Of a DNA stretch of 56,361 nucleotides, positions 1-7,230 are shown one piece after another (position 1 is the first letter of the stretch; each line of letters begins with the position of its first letter). The notes under the pieces are model-generated. The model made no database searches. It saw only the letters and a list, made by a program, of their open reading frames with translations, and had not been told where the DNA came from. This stretch comes from Tissierella_B sp964485455 (GTDB taxonomy: Bacteria; Bacillota; Clostridia; Tissierellales; Tissierellaceae): NCBI GenBank assembly GCA_964485455.1, contig CAZAJU010000002.1, positions 1-56,361 on the forward strand. The letters run 5' to 3'. A program made the position numbers and the translations under genes.

Positions 1-90
1 AGAAGATTTGCAAGATTTGAAGTTGGAGAAGGCTTAGAAAAGAAAGAAGAAAACTTTGCAGAAGAAGTAGCAAAGCAAATGAACATGTAA
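1..90 (+). CDS. tsf: Elongation factor Ts, C-terminal fragment
   Basis: The window opens inside a reading frame whose last 29 residues (RRFARFEVGEGLEKKEENFA and then EEVAKQMNM) match the C-terminal end of EF-Ts, the guanine nucleotide exchange factor for EF-Tu. Only the tail is visible; the start lies left of the window. It ends with TAA and is followed by pyrH and frr, the usual rpsB-tsf-pyrH-frr order of Firmicutes, which supports the call. Confidence 0.88.
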   Translation, partial: RRFARFEVGEGLEKKEENFAEEVAKQMNM

Positions 91-229
91 GAATCCAATT
101 ATATGTTGGATCGATGTAATAATGAGGCGAAGATGTCCCTAGCCCTTAAGTTAGGGGTACCTAGCTTAAATTAATAAGGAGAACGCTAGCGTTCTCCTTT
201 TAAAACATTAGGCTAAAGGAGTGTATTTG
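91..229 (+). promoter_or_regulatory. tsf-pyrH intergenic region with a perfect palindrome (terminator or attenuator)
   Basis: Positions 177-200 form a perfect 24-base palindrome (arms AAGGAGAACGCT and AGCGTTCTCCTT) followed by TTTTAAAA, so the transcript would fold into a strong hairpin with a short U tract. Upstream, around 138-158, CCCTAG...TTAGGGG can form a second, weaker hairpin, and CTAGC at 161-165 is complementary to the GCTAG at the centre of the palindrome. This looks like a terminator for rpsB-tsf that may also attenuate entry into pyrH-frr. I see no clear sigma-A promoter between the hairpin and pyrH. Confidence 0.6.
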
Positions 230-943
230 ATGGAGCCTATATTTAAGAGAATAATTCTAAAGTTAAGCGGAGAAGCTTTAGCAGGTGGAAAAGGTAATGG
301 AATTGATACTGAAACTGTAATTAATATTGCAAGACAGGTTAAGGAAATACAACGCTTAGGAGTAGAGGTTGCCATAGTAGTAGGTGGAGGTAACTTTTGG
401 AGAGGTAGGTCTACTAAAGAAATGGATAGAGCTACCTCTGATTATATGGGAATGCTTGGAACTGTCATGAATGCATTAGCACTACAAGATGCACTTGAAA
501 ATATGGGAGTAATAACAAGGGTTCAAACTGCTATAGAAATGCGACAAGTAGCAGAACCATATATTAGAAGAAGAGCTATAAGACATTTGGAAAAAGGAAG
601 GGTTATCATTTTTGGAGCTGGAACAGGTAATCCGTATTTTTCAACTGATACTACAGCAGCACTTAGAGCTGCTGAGATTGAAGCAGAGGTAATTCTTCTT
701 GCTAAAAAAGGTGTCGATGGGGTATATGACTCAGATCCTAAGATAAATAACCAAGCTAAAAAGTTTGACACATTGAAATATATTGATATACTTAATTTAG
801 GATTAGGAATAATGGATTCAACAGCTACTTCATTATGTATGGACAATAAGATTCCATTAATAGTATTTGGTATAGACGAGCCAAATAATATTGTAGATGT
901 TGTTTTAGGGAAAAAAATAGGAACTCAAGTAAAGGAGGATTAA
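230..943 (+). CDS. pyrH: Uridylate kinase (UMP kinase)
   Basis: Hexameric bacterial UMP kinase of the amino-acid-kinase fold, which phosphorylates UMP to UDP with ATP in the cytoplasm. The 237 residues match the family length. Visible motifs are LKLSGEAL near residue 10, the glycine-rich GGGNFWRG near 52, and GAGTGNPYFSTDTTA near 131, all characteristic of PyrH. The ATG at 230 is preferred over GTG 221 and TTG 227 because AAAGGAG ends 8 bases before it. frr follows after 2 bases, the usual pairing; both serve basic growth functions. Confidence 0.95.
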   Translation: MEPIFKRIILKLSGEALAGGKGNGIDTETVINIARQVKEIQRLGVEVAIVVGGGNFWRGRSTKEMDRATSDYMGMLGTVMNALALQDALENMGVITRVQTAIEMRQVAEPYIRRRAIRHLEKGRVIIFGAGTGNPYFSTDTTAALRAAEIEAEVILLAKKGVDGVYDSDPKINNQAKKFDTLKYIDILNLGLGIMDSTATSLCMDNKIPLIVFGIDEPNNIVDVVLGKKIGTQVKED

Positions 944-945
944 TT

Positions 946-1503
946 ATGTATCATGAACTTCTAAAAGAAGCTGAAGAAAAAATGGGTAAAACCATATCTG
1001 TCTACAAGGAAGAATTGTTAAGCATCCGTGCTGGAAGAGCTAATCCGCAATTATTGGACAAAATAAACGTAGATTATTACGGACAGATTACACCATTAAA
1101 ACAAGTAGGAAGCGTTTCTGCTCCTGAGCCAAGACTTCTAGTGATTCAACCATGGGATGCAAAATTAATTCCAGTTATCGAAAAAGAAATTCTTAAATCA
1201 GACTTAGGATTAAATCCTTCAAATGATGGAAAGATCATTCGACTTATAATTCCTCAACTAACAGAGGAAAGAAGAAAGGATTTAACTAAAGTAGTTAAGA
1301 AAAATGGAGAAAATGCTAAGGTTGCTATAAGAAATACTAGAAGAGATACTATAGATAAAATCAAGAAGATGGAAAAATCCAAGGAAATATCCGAGGATGA
1401 TTTGAAAAAAGCTGAAGAAGAATTACAAAAGGTAGTAGATAGATTCATAGAGCAGGTTGATGTTGTTACTAAGAAAAAAGAAGAAGAATTAATGGAAATC
1501 TAA
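946..1503 (+). CDS. frr: Ribosome-recycling factor
   Basis: RRF splits post-termination ribosomes together with EF-G. The 185-residue length is exactly typical. The N-terminal domain carries RAGRANPQLLDKINVDYYG (residues 28-46) and the C-terminal helix has the family sequence RRDTIDKIKKMEK followed by an EISEDDLKKAEEE-like helix. The ATG lies 2 bases after the pyrH stop with GGAGG in the end of pyrH, so the two are translationally linked. A strong intrinsic terminator follows directly. Confidence 0.96.
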   Translation: MYHELLKEAEEKMGKTISVYKEELLSIRAGRANPQLLDKINVDYYGQITPLKQVGSVSAPEPRLLVIQPWDAKLIPVIEKEILKSDLGLNPSNDGKIIRLIIPQLTEERRKDLTKVVKKNGENAKVAIRNTRRDTIDKIKKMEKSKEISEDDLKKAEEELQKVVDRFIEQVDVVTKKKEEELMEI

Positions 1504-1526
1504 TGTAATTCTAATAGAAAATGACT

Positions 1527-1551
1527 AAACCCCTTTTATAAAGGGGTTTTT
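1527..1551 (+). terminator. Intrinsic terminator after frr
   Basis: AAACCCCTTT, short loop TATA, AAAGGGGTTT, then further T residues: a classical hairpin plus U tract 24 bases after the frr stop. It separates pyrH-frr from uppS, although uppS starts only 16 bases downstream, so some readthrough is likely needed to express uppS. Confidence 0.85.
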
Positions 1552-1566
1552 CATAATGGAGGATAT

Positions 1567-2307
1567 ATGGAGATGGAAAATAAGGAACTGATATCTAACA
1601 TAATTCCAGAGAAACTCCCAAAGCATATAGCCATAATTATGGATGGTAACGGTAGATGGGCTAAGAGTAGGAAATTACCCAGAAATTTTGGCCATCAAGA
1701 GGGTATGAAACGAGTTGTTGAAATAGTAGAAGCAGCTTCAGAAATTGGAATAAAACACTTGACACTATATGCTTTTTCAACAGAAAACTGGAAAAGACCC
1801 ATGGAAGAAATAGAAGGTCTTATGAAGATATTAGTATTATATATAAGAAAAGAATTGGATAGATTAACTAAGAATAATGTTAAGTTGTGTATATTAGGAG
1901 ATATTTCAGCATTGCCGGAGCTACCTCGAAAAGAAGTTGAAAAAGCTATTGATAAAACCAAAGATAACACTGGAATGACTCTGAATATAGCTTTAAACTA
2001 TGGTGGAAGAGATGAGATTATTCAAGGAATCAAACTTCTTTTAAAAGATTATAAAATGGGTAATATAAGTATTGAAGAAATAAATACTCAAGAATTTTCA
2101 AAATATTTATATACAAAAAATCAGCCTGACCCAGATTTGGTAATTAGACCTAGTGGTGAATATAGACTTAGCAATTTTTTACTCTATCAAATTGCCTACT
2201 CAGAATTCTGGTTTTCTGACATCCTATGGCCTGATTTTACAGAAAAACATTTATACAAAGCAATTATTGATTATCAAAGTAGAAATCGAAGGTTTGGGGG
2301 AATCTAG
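1567..2307 (+). CDS. uppS: Isoprenyl transferase (undecaprenyl diphosphate synthase)
   Basis: Cis-prenyltransferase that builds undecaprenyl diphosphate, the lipid carrier for cell-wall synthesis, from farnesyl-PP and IPP. The signature HIAIIMDGNGRWAK contains the catalytic Asp (residue 26) in the pyrophosphate-binding loop; later family motifs are YAFSTENWKRP and RPSGEYRLSNFLLYQ, the latter with R-P-S where R-T-S is usual. The length of 246 aa is normal. GGAGG at 1558 lies only 4 bases before ATG 1567; ATG 1573 is an alternative start. The stop abuts the cdsA GTG. Confidence 0.95.
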   Translation: MEMENKELISNIIPEKLPKHIAIIMDGNGRWAKSRKLPRNFGHQEGMKRVVEIVEAASEIGIKHLTLYAFSTENWKRPMEEIEGLMKILVLYIRKELDRLTKNNVKLCILGDISALPELPRKEVEKAIDKTKDNTGMTLNIALNYGGRDEIIQGIKLLLKDYKMGNISIEEINTQEFSKYLYTKNQPDPDLVIRPSGEYRLSNFLLYQIAYSEFWFSDILWPDFTEKHLYKAIIDYQSRNRRFGGI

Positions 2308-3081
2308 GTGAAGGATTTAAAGAAAAGAGTATCTTCTGGGATTATTGGCTTAATTCTTTTGATATTAGTTGTAAATATTGGAGGACCTTTACTATCCATT
2401 TCTTTATTGGTTTTATCCTTAATAGGAATTAGGGAATTTTTTAATGCAGAGAAAAATTTGGGGGTTAAGCCATATTATAATGTTGGATATCTTGGATGTC
2501 TAATCATATTTTTTGCAGATATTTTCCCTATAGTTGAAAGGGATTTGGTAATAACCTCTGTATTAATTATTATGCTTATTACTCTTTTATTTGGTAAAGA
2601 GAAGAGTACAGTTGACATAGGAATAACCCTATTTGGAATTATGTACATACCATTTATGTTATTTCACATAAGCTACTTTGAAGGAACGAAGTACATATGG
2701 CTTGTTTTTCTTATTGCATTTGGTACAGATACCTTTGCCTACTTTGCAGGCAATTTATTTGGAAAACATAAGCTTAGTCCTAAAATAAGCCCAAACAAGA
2801 CAATAGAAGGTTCAATTGGCGGAATTATCGGTAGTCTAACAATTACTATTATTTATGCATTGCTTGTAAACTTATCACCTATATGGAAATTGGTAATTAT
2901 GTCAATCTTAACATCTGTTATATCCCAGATGGGAGATCTTGTAGCTTCAAAAATAAAGAGGATTACAGGGATCAAGGATTTCGGGAAACTTATGCCTGGT
3001 CATGGAGGAGTTTTAGATAGATTCGATAGTATAATCTTGGCAGCTCCTGTAATATATTACTTTGTAAGATATTTTCTTTAA
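2308..3081 (+). CDS. cdsA: Phosphatidate cytidylyltransferase
   Basis: Integral membrane enzyme making CDP-diacylglycerol from phosphatidate and CTP, the precursor for all phospholipids. Several hydrophobic segments fill the first 200 residues. The signature lies near the C terminus: SPNKTIEGSIGG near residue 160 and KRITGIKDFGKLMPGHGG with LDRFDS near 220-240. The start is GTG, directly after the uppS stop, so the two genes are coupled. In many Clostridia dxr follows; here rseP follows after 16 bases. Confidence 0.95.
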   Translation: MKDLKKRVSSGIIGLILLILVVNIGGPLLSISLLVLSLIGIREFFNAEKNLGVKPYYNVGYLGCLIIFFADIFPIVERDLVITSVLIIMLITLLFGKEKSTVDIGITLFGIMYIPFMLFHISYFEGTKYIWLVFLIAFGTDTFAYFAGNLFGKHKLSPKISPNKTIEGSIGGIIGSLTITIIYALLVNLSPIWKLVIMSILTSVISQMGDLVASKIKRITGIKDFGKLMPGHGGVLDRFDSIILAAPVIYYFVRYFL

Positions 3082-3097
3082 ATAAGGTGGTGTTTTA

Positions 3098-4102
3098 ATG
3101 CAAACTGCGATTGCAGCAATATTTGTATTTTTATTAGTAGTGCTGCTTCATGAACTAGGTCATTTTACAATTGCAAAATTATCAGGAATCAAGGTTAATG
3201 AATTTGCTATAGGTATGGGTCCGAAGGTGCTACAAACTAAAAAAGGTGAAACTCAATATACCTTAAGGCTACTTCCCATAGGTGGTTATGTAAAAATGGA
3301 AGGTGAGGATGAAAATTCTGATGATCCTAGAGGATTCAATAAGGTGAGTCCCTTTAAGAGGATAGCAACCGTAGCTGCTGGAGCAATTATGAATTTCGTA
3401 CTAGCTATAATTGTACTTTCCATAGTTGCATACAATACAGGAATGCCAACCACAACTATTAACGAAGTCATAAAAGATTCTCCAGCAGAGATTCAAGGGA
3501 TATTAAAGGGTGATAAGATTATATCTATTAACGATGAGGATATTCAAAGCTGGAAAGAGCTTACAGAGACTATCAGCAGTGCTGATGCATCTAAGGATAT
3601 GGATGTTATTCTTATAAGAAATGGGGAAGAAAAGTTAATAACAGTACGACCTGAAGTGGAAAATGGGCGAACTATTATAGGGATTATTCCTGCCTATGAG
3701 AAATCAGTTAGCTCAGCAATAAAAGGTGGATTAGAAACAACTGGTATGTTTATAAGTTTAATGTTTGACTTTCTAAAGAATGTTTTTAGAGGCAGCGTCT
3801 CTACAAATGATATTTCTGGCCCTGTGGGAGTAATAACTGAAATCGGAAGAGCAGCTGAATCAGGATTTCTAAATTTACTATATCTACTTGGGTTTATAAG
3901 CGTTAACTTAGGCTTTTTCAATCTATTACCTATACCAGCTCTTGACGGAAGCAGAATAGTTTTTCTAATAGTAGAGGTTGTTCGTGGAAAGCCAATTGAC
4001 CCTGATAAAGAAGGTTTTATTCATACCGTAGGGTTTTTACTCTTAATATCCCTTATGTTAATAGTTACCTACAAGGATTTATTAAAGATAAACTTATTTT
4101 GA
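3098..4102 (+). CDS. rseP: RIP metalloprotease RseP (site-2 protease family)
   Basis: Membrane-embedded zinc protease that cleaves anti-sigma factors and leftover signal peptides within the membrane. The zinc motif HELGH is at residues 18-22 in the first transmembrane helix. A PDZ domain follows at about 110-190 (KDSPAEIQGILKGDKIISIN). The third zinc ligand motif NLLPIPALDG is near 275, with hydrophobic helices around it. The length of 334 aa is typical. It sits between cdsA and ispG as in other Firmicutes. Confidence 0.94.
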   Translation: MQTAIAAIFVFLLVVLLHELGHFTIAKLSGIKVNEFAIGMGPKVLQTKKGETQYTLRLLPIGGYVKMEGEDENSDDPRGFNKVSPFKRIATVAAGAIMNFVLAIIVLSIVAYNTGMPTTTINEVIKDSPAEIQGILKGDKIISINDEDIQSWKELTETISSADASKDMDVILIRNGEEKLITVRPEVENGRTIIGIIPAYEKSVSSAIKGGLETTGMFISLMFDFLKNVFRGSVSTNDISGPVGVITEIGRAAESGFLNLLYLLGFISVNLGFFNLLPIPALDGSRIVFLIVEVVRGKPIDPDKEGFIHTVGFLLLISLMLIVTYKDLLKINLF

Positions 4103-4112
4103 AGGTGATTAA

Positions 4113-5162
4113 ATGAAAAGAAAAAATACAAGAGTAATTAAAGTAGGTAATGTACTAATAGGAGGTAACAATAAGGTCAGTGTTCAATCCATGACTAATA
4201 CTTTGACCCAAGATGTAGCTAGTACTGTAAATCAGATCAAGAAACTTCAAAATGCAGGTTGCGACATCGTTAGGTCTGCAGTATCATCTACTGAAGATGC
4301 TAAAGCAATTAAAGAAATAAAAAAGCAGATAAATATTCCAATTATTGCAGATATACAGTATGACTATAAATTAGCACTAGAAGCAATAAAATATGGTGTT
4401 GATGGTCTTAGAATTAATCCAGGAAATATTGGGAGCCTTGACAAAGTTAAGGAAGTAGTAAAAGCTTGTAAAGAAAATAACTTGTCAATCAGAATAGGTG
4501 TTAATTCAGGTTCGGTTAAAAAGGAGTTTTTAGAGAAATTTAAGGGTGTAAATGCAAATTCCATGGTCTATAGTGCACTAGAGCAAACTAAACTCTTGGA
4601 GGACATGGATTTTCGCGATATAAAAATCAGCCTTAAAGCCAGTAATGTTCCAATGACTATTGAAGCTTATAGTATGATTAGCGAATTATGTGACTACCCA
4701 CTTCATCTAGGTGTAACTGAGGCAGGTACCCCATGGAGAGGAACTATTAAATCCGCAGTTGGAATAGGTACACTCCTTGCAATGGGTATAGGGGATACCA
4801 TTAGAATTTCCCTGACAGGAGATCCAGTTGAAGAGGTAAGGGTAGGAAGAGAAATACTCAAATCTTTGGGACTTCTTGAAGAAGGTCTTGAGCTAATATC
4901 CTGTCCTACATGTGGTAGAACTAATATTGATTTGATAAAAATAGCGGAAGAAGCTGAAAGGCTTTTAGAAAATATAGATAAGCACATAAAAGTAGCCATT
5001 ATGGGTTGTGCAGTGAATGGACCTGGAGAAGCTAGAGAAGCAGATATAGGGATAGCAGGAGGGAATGGAGAAGGCTTAATATTTAGAAATGGTGAGATAA
5101 TCAAAAAAGTAAAGGAAGAGGATCTATTACAAGAACTTCTTGAAGAAATTAAAAAATTGTAA
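4113..5162 (+). CDS. ispG: 4-hydroxy-3-methylbut-2-en-1-yl diphosphate synthase
   Basis: [4Fe-4S] enzyme of the MEP isoprenoid pathway that converts MEcPP to HMBPP. The N-terminal TIM-barrel part includes VQSMTNT and the family motif GLRINPGNIG. The C-terminal cluster domain has the cysteines in SCPTCGR and GCAVNGPGEA. The length of 349 aa is normal. Its pathway successor, ispH, lies at 45.5-47.4 kb, so both iron-sulfur steps of the MEP pathway are in this window. It ends an operon-like run beginning at uppS. Confidence 0.95.
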   Translation: MKRKNTRVIKVGNVLIGGNNKVSVQSMTNTLTQDVASTVNQIKKLQNAGCDIVRSAVSSTEDAKAIKEIKKQINIPIIADIQYDYKLALEAIKYGVDGLRINPGNIGSLDKVKEVVKACKENNLSIRIGVNSGSVKKEFLEKFKGVNANSMVYSALEQTKLLEDMDFRDIKISLKASNVPMTIEAYSMISELCDYPLHLGVTEAGTPWRGTIKSAVGIGTLLAMGIGDTIRISLTGDPVEEVRVGREILKSLGLLEEGLELISCPTCGRTNIDLIKIAEEAERLLENIDKHIKVAIMGCAVNGPGEAREADIGIAGGNGEGLIFRNGEIIKKVKEEDLLQELLEEIKKL

Positions 5163-5278
5163 TTGTAATAAATCTTTTATAGCTCTATCAACTTTAATGA
5201 TTGAGAAGGATAATTCGGGAAATAATATTAAAAGACCAAGCTATAACCTGAAACCTATCAAATAAGCCTATTTAGCAT

Positions 5279-5307
5279 TTGATTTTTACCTTAAGCTATG
5301 ATATAAT
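5279..5307 (+). promoter_or_regulatory. Sigma-A type promoter of the rimP-nusA-infB operon
   Basis: -35 TTGATT (5279-5284), a 17-base spacer and -10 TATAAT (5302-5307) on the coding strand of rimP. The inferred start near 5314 gives a leader of about 90 nt that includes the hairpin at 5338-5368. The 116 bases left of it (5163-5278) show nothing I can assign. Confidence 0.7.
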
Positions 5308-5337
5308 AATTAAGACAATGATAAGGAATTTCTGGCA

Positions 5338-5368
5338 AAGAGTGGGTTTACCCACTCTTGATTTTTTT
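5338..5368 (+). terminator. Attenuator-like terminator in the rimP-nusA leader
   Basis: AAGAGTGGG (5338-5346), loop TTTA, CCCACTCTT (5351-5359), then GATTTTTTT. It lies between the promoter and rimP, so transcripts must read through it to reach nusA and infB. The U tract is interrupted by GA directly after the stem, the kind of suboptimal terminator that often depends on NusA. Autoregulation by NusA through termination in this leader is an inference supported by reports for Bacillus subtilis. Confidence 0.75.
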
Positions 5369-5402
5369 AGTATGGAAGAATTTTAAACTTTGGAGGTGTA
5401 GA

Positions 5403-5867
5403 ATGAGCAATAAAGATATAATTAAAAAGGTAACAGCTCTGTGTGAACCTATAGTGGAAAACTTAAACTTCGAGTTAGTAGATGTTGAGTTTATAAAGGA
5501 ATTTGGGAGCTACTATTTAAGAGTTTATATTCATAAGCCTGGTGGAATTACCCTTGATGATTGCCAACTTATGAGTGAAGCTCTAAGTGAAAGATTAGAT
5601 GAAAGTGACCCTATAAGTATGGCTTATTACTTAGAAGTATCATCTCCTGGATTAGATCGACCATTAAAAACAGATAAAGACTTTAATAGAAATCTTGGGA
5701 AGGATATAGAGGTAAATCTATATACTTCTATTAATGATAAAAAGCATTACGAAGGTATTTTGGATAGCTTTAATGATGAATGTATTACTTTATTAGATTA
5801 TAACAATAATAAATTCCAGATACCAAGGGATTCAATATCAGTTGTAAAGTTAGCTTTAAAATTTTAA
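5403..5867 (+). CDS. rimP: Ribosome maturation factor RimP
   Basis: Assembly factor for the 30S subunit. The 154 aa protein shows the family core YYLRVYIHKPGGITLDDCQ and YYLEVSSPGLDRPLKT, the latter being the RimP signature. ATG 5403 is chosen because GGAGGT ends 5 bases upstream; the frame is open further upstream but reads across the leader terminator. nusA follows after 13 bases, as in nearly all Firmicutes. Confidence 0.95.
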   Translation: MSNKDIIKKVTALCEPIVENLNFELVDVEFIKEFGSYYLRVYIHKPGGITLDDCQLMSEALSERLDESDPISMAYYLEVSSPGLDRPLKTDKDFNRNLGKDIEVNLYTSINDKKHYEGILDSFNDECITLLDYNNNKFQIPRDSISVVKLALKF

Positions 5868-5880
5868 GGAGGTCTAATTA

Positions 5881-6924
5881 ATGAATGGAGATTTTATAGA
5901 AGCCCTTCATGAGATTGAAAAAGAGAAGGGGATTTCTAAGGAGATAATATTTGATGCTCTAGAATCAGCGCTTATCTCAAGTTATAAGAAAAACTTTGGG
6001 TCAGCACAAAATGTTCTTGTTGAAATGGACAGAGAAACAGGGGAAGTTAAGGTATATGCGACTAAGGATGTTGTGGAGAATGTTGAAAATCCATATTTAG
6101 AAATCTCCTTAGAAGAAGCAAAAGGAAAAAATGAGAACCATCAGCTTGGTGATGTGGTTAGGATAGAAATAACTCCTAAGGATTTTGGTAGAATAGCAGC
6201 CCAAACTGCAAAGCAAGTTGTTATACAAAGGATAAAGGATGCAGAAAGAGATGTAATCTTTGATGAATTTATCAACAGAGAAAATGAAATTATAACTGGA
6301 CAAATACAAAGAATATCAAAGAACAACATATATATTGATCTTGGGAAAACTGAAGGCGTTCTTCCACCTGCTGAACAGATGGAAGGTGAGGAATATAATC
6401 AAGGTGATAGATTAAAGTTAGTAATTTTAGAGGTTAAGAAGACTACAAAGGGTCCACAAATAATACTTTCTAGAGCAAGCACTAGCCTTGTAAAGCGTCT
6501 TTTTGAATTAGAAGTACCAGAGATTAACGAAGGAATTGTAGAGATATTTTCCATATCTAGAGAAGCAGGCTCTAGAACTAAAATTGCAGTATATTCTAAG
6601 GATCCAGATGTTGACCCATTAGGAGCATGTGTAGGATTTAAAGGTAGTAGAGTAAAGGCTATAGTGGATGAACTAAATGGCGAAAAAATTGATATTGTAA
6701 TCTGGAACAAAAATATGGAAGATTTTATTGCAAATAGCTTAAGTCCATCTAAAGTTGTAAAAGTCATTGTCAATGAAAAAGAAAAGTCTGCTGTAGTAGT
6801 TGTACCAGATTATCAACTATCATTGGCTATCGGAAAGGAAGGTCAAAACGCCAGACTTGCAGCAAAGCTTACTAATTGGAAAATAGATATAAAATCAGAA
6901 AGCCAGTTTGAAGAGCTTGAATAA
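5881..6924 (+). CDS. nusA: Transcription termination/antitermination factor NusA
   Basis: Binds RNA polymerase and modulates pausing and intrinsic termination. Order of domains: N-terminal RNAP-binding domain (about 1-125), S1 domain (IITGQIQRISKNNIYIDLGK, about 135-200), KH1 (GACVGFKGSRVKAIVDELNG) and KH2 (LAIGKEGQNARLAAKLT). It has 347 aa and lacks the acidic repeats of the E. coli protein, as is normal for Firmicutes. The gene is preceded by AAGGAGG and lies within the rimP-infB operon behind an attenuator-like hairpin. Confidence 0.96.
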   Translation: MNGDFIEALHEIEKEKGISKEIIFDALESALISSYKKNFGSAQNVLVEMDRETGEVKVYATKDVVENVENPYLEISLEEAKGKNENHQLGDVVRIEITPKDFGRIAAQTAKQVVIQRIKDAERDVIFDEFINRENEIITGQIQRISKNNIYIDLGKTEGVLPPAEQMEGEEYNQGDRLKLVILEVKKTTKGPQIILSRASTSLVKRLFELEVPEINEGIVEIFSISREAGSRTKIAVYSKDPDVDPLGACVGFKGSRVKAIVDELNGEKIDIVIWNKNMEDFIANSLSPSKVVKVIVNEKEKSAVVVVPDYQLSLAIGKEGQNARLAAKLTNWKIDIKSESQFEELE

Positions 6925-6935
6925 GGGGTGATATT

Positions 6936-7199
6936 ATGAAAAAAAAGAAAATTCCTCTAAGAAAATGTATTGCATGTGGTGAGAGTAAGCCTAAGAAAGA
7001 GTTAATTAGAATAGTTAAAAACAACGAAAATGAAGTAAGTGTAGATTTAACTGGTAAGGCAAATGGACGTGGAGCATATGTATGCCCAACAAAAGAATGT
7101 TTTGATGTTGCCTATAAGAATAAGAAAATTCAACGTGCATTAGAAATAGAGATATCAGAGGATCTTTATAATAGATTAAAAGAGGTTATAGAAAAATAG
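6936..7199 (+). CDS. ylxR: YlxR family RNA-binding protein (RnpM)
   Basis: Small 87 aa DUF448 protein with the family motifs PLRKCIACGE near the start and GRGAYVC near residue 48. In Bacillus subtilis the YlxR protein was described as RnpM, a modulator of RNase P activity; the same role here is by homology only. It lies between nusA and infB as in most Firmicutes. The L7Ae-like gene ylxQ that usually follows is missing: infB begins 31 bases downstream. Confidence 0.92.
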   Translation: MKKKKIPLRKCIACGESKPKKELIRIVKNNENEVSVDLTGKANGRGAYVCPTKECFDVAYKNKKIQRALEIEISEDLYNRLKEVIEK

Positions 7200-7230
7200 T
7201 AATCACCTTAAACACTAGGAGGTGTAATAT

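Noticed and set aside
523..846. Antisense open frames inside pyrH and many other genes
   Set aside because: They lack SD sequences and family similarity and mirror the codon bias of the real genes on the other strand.
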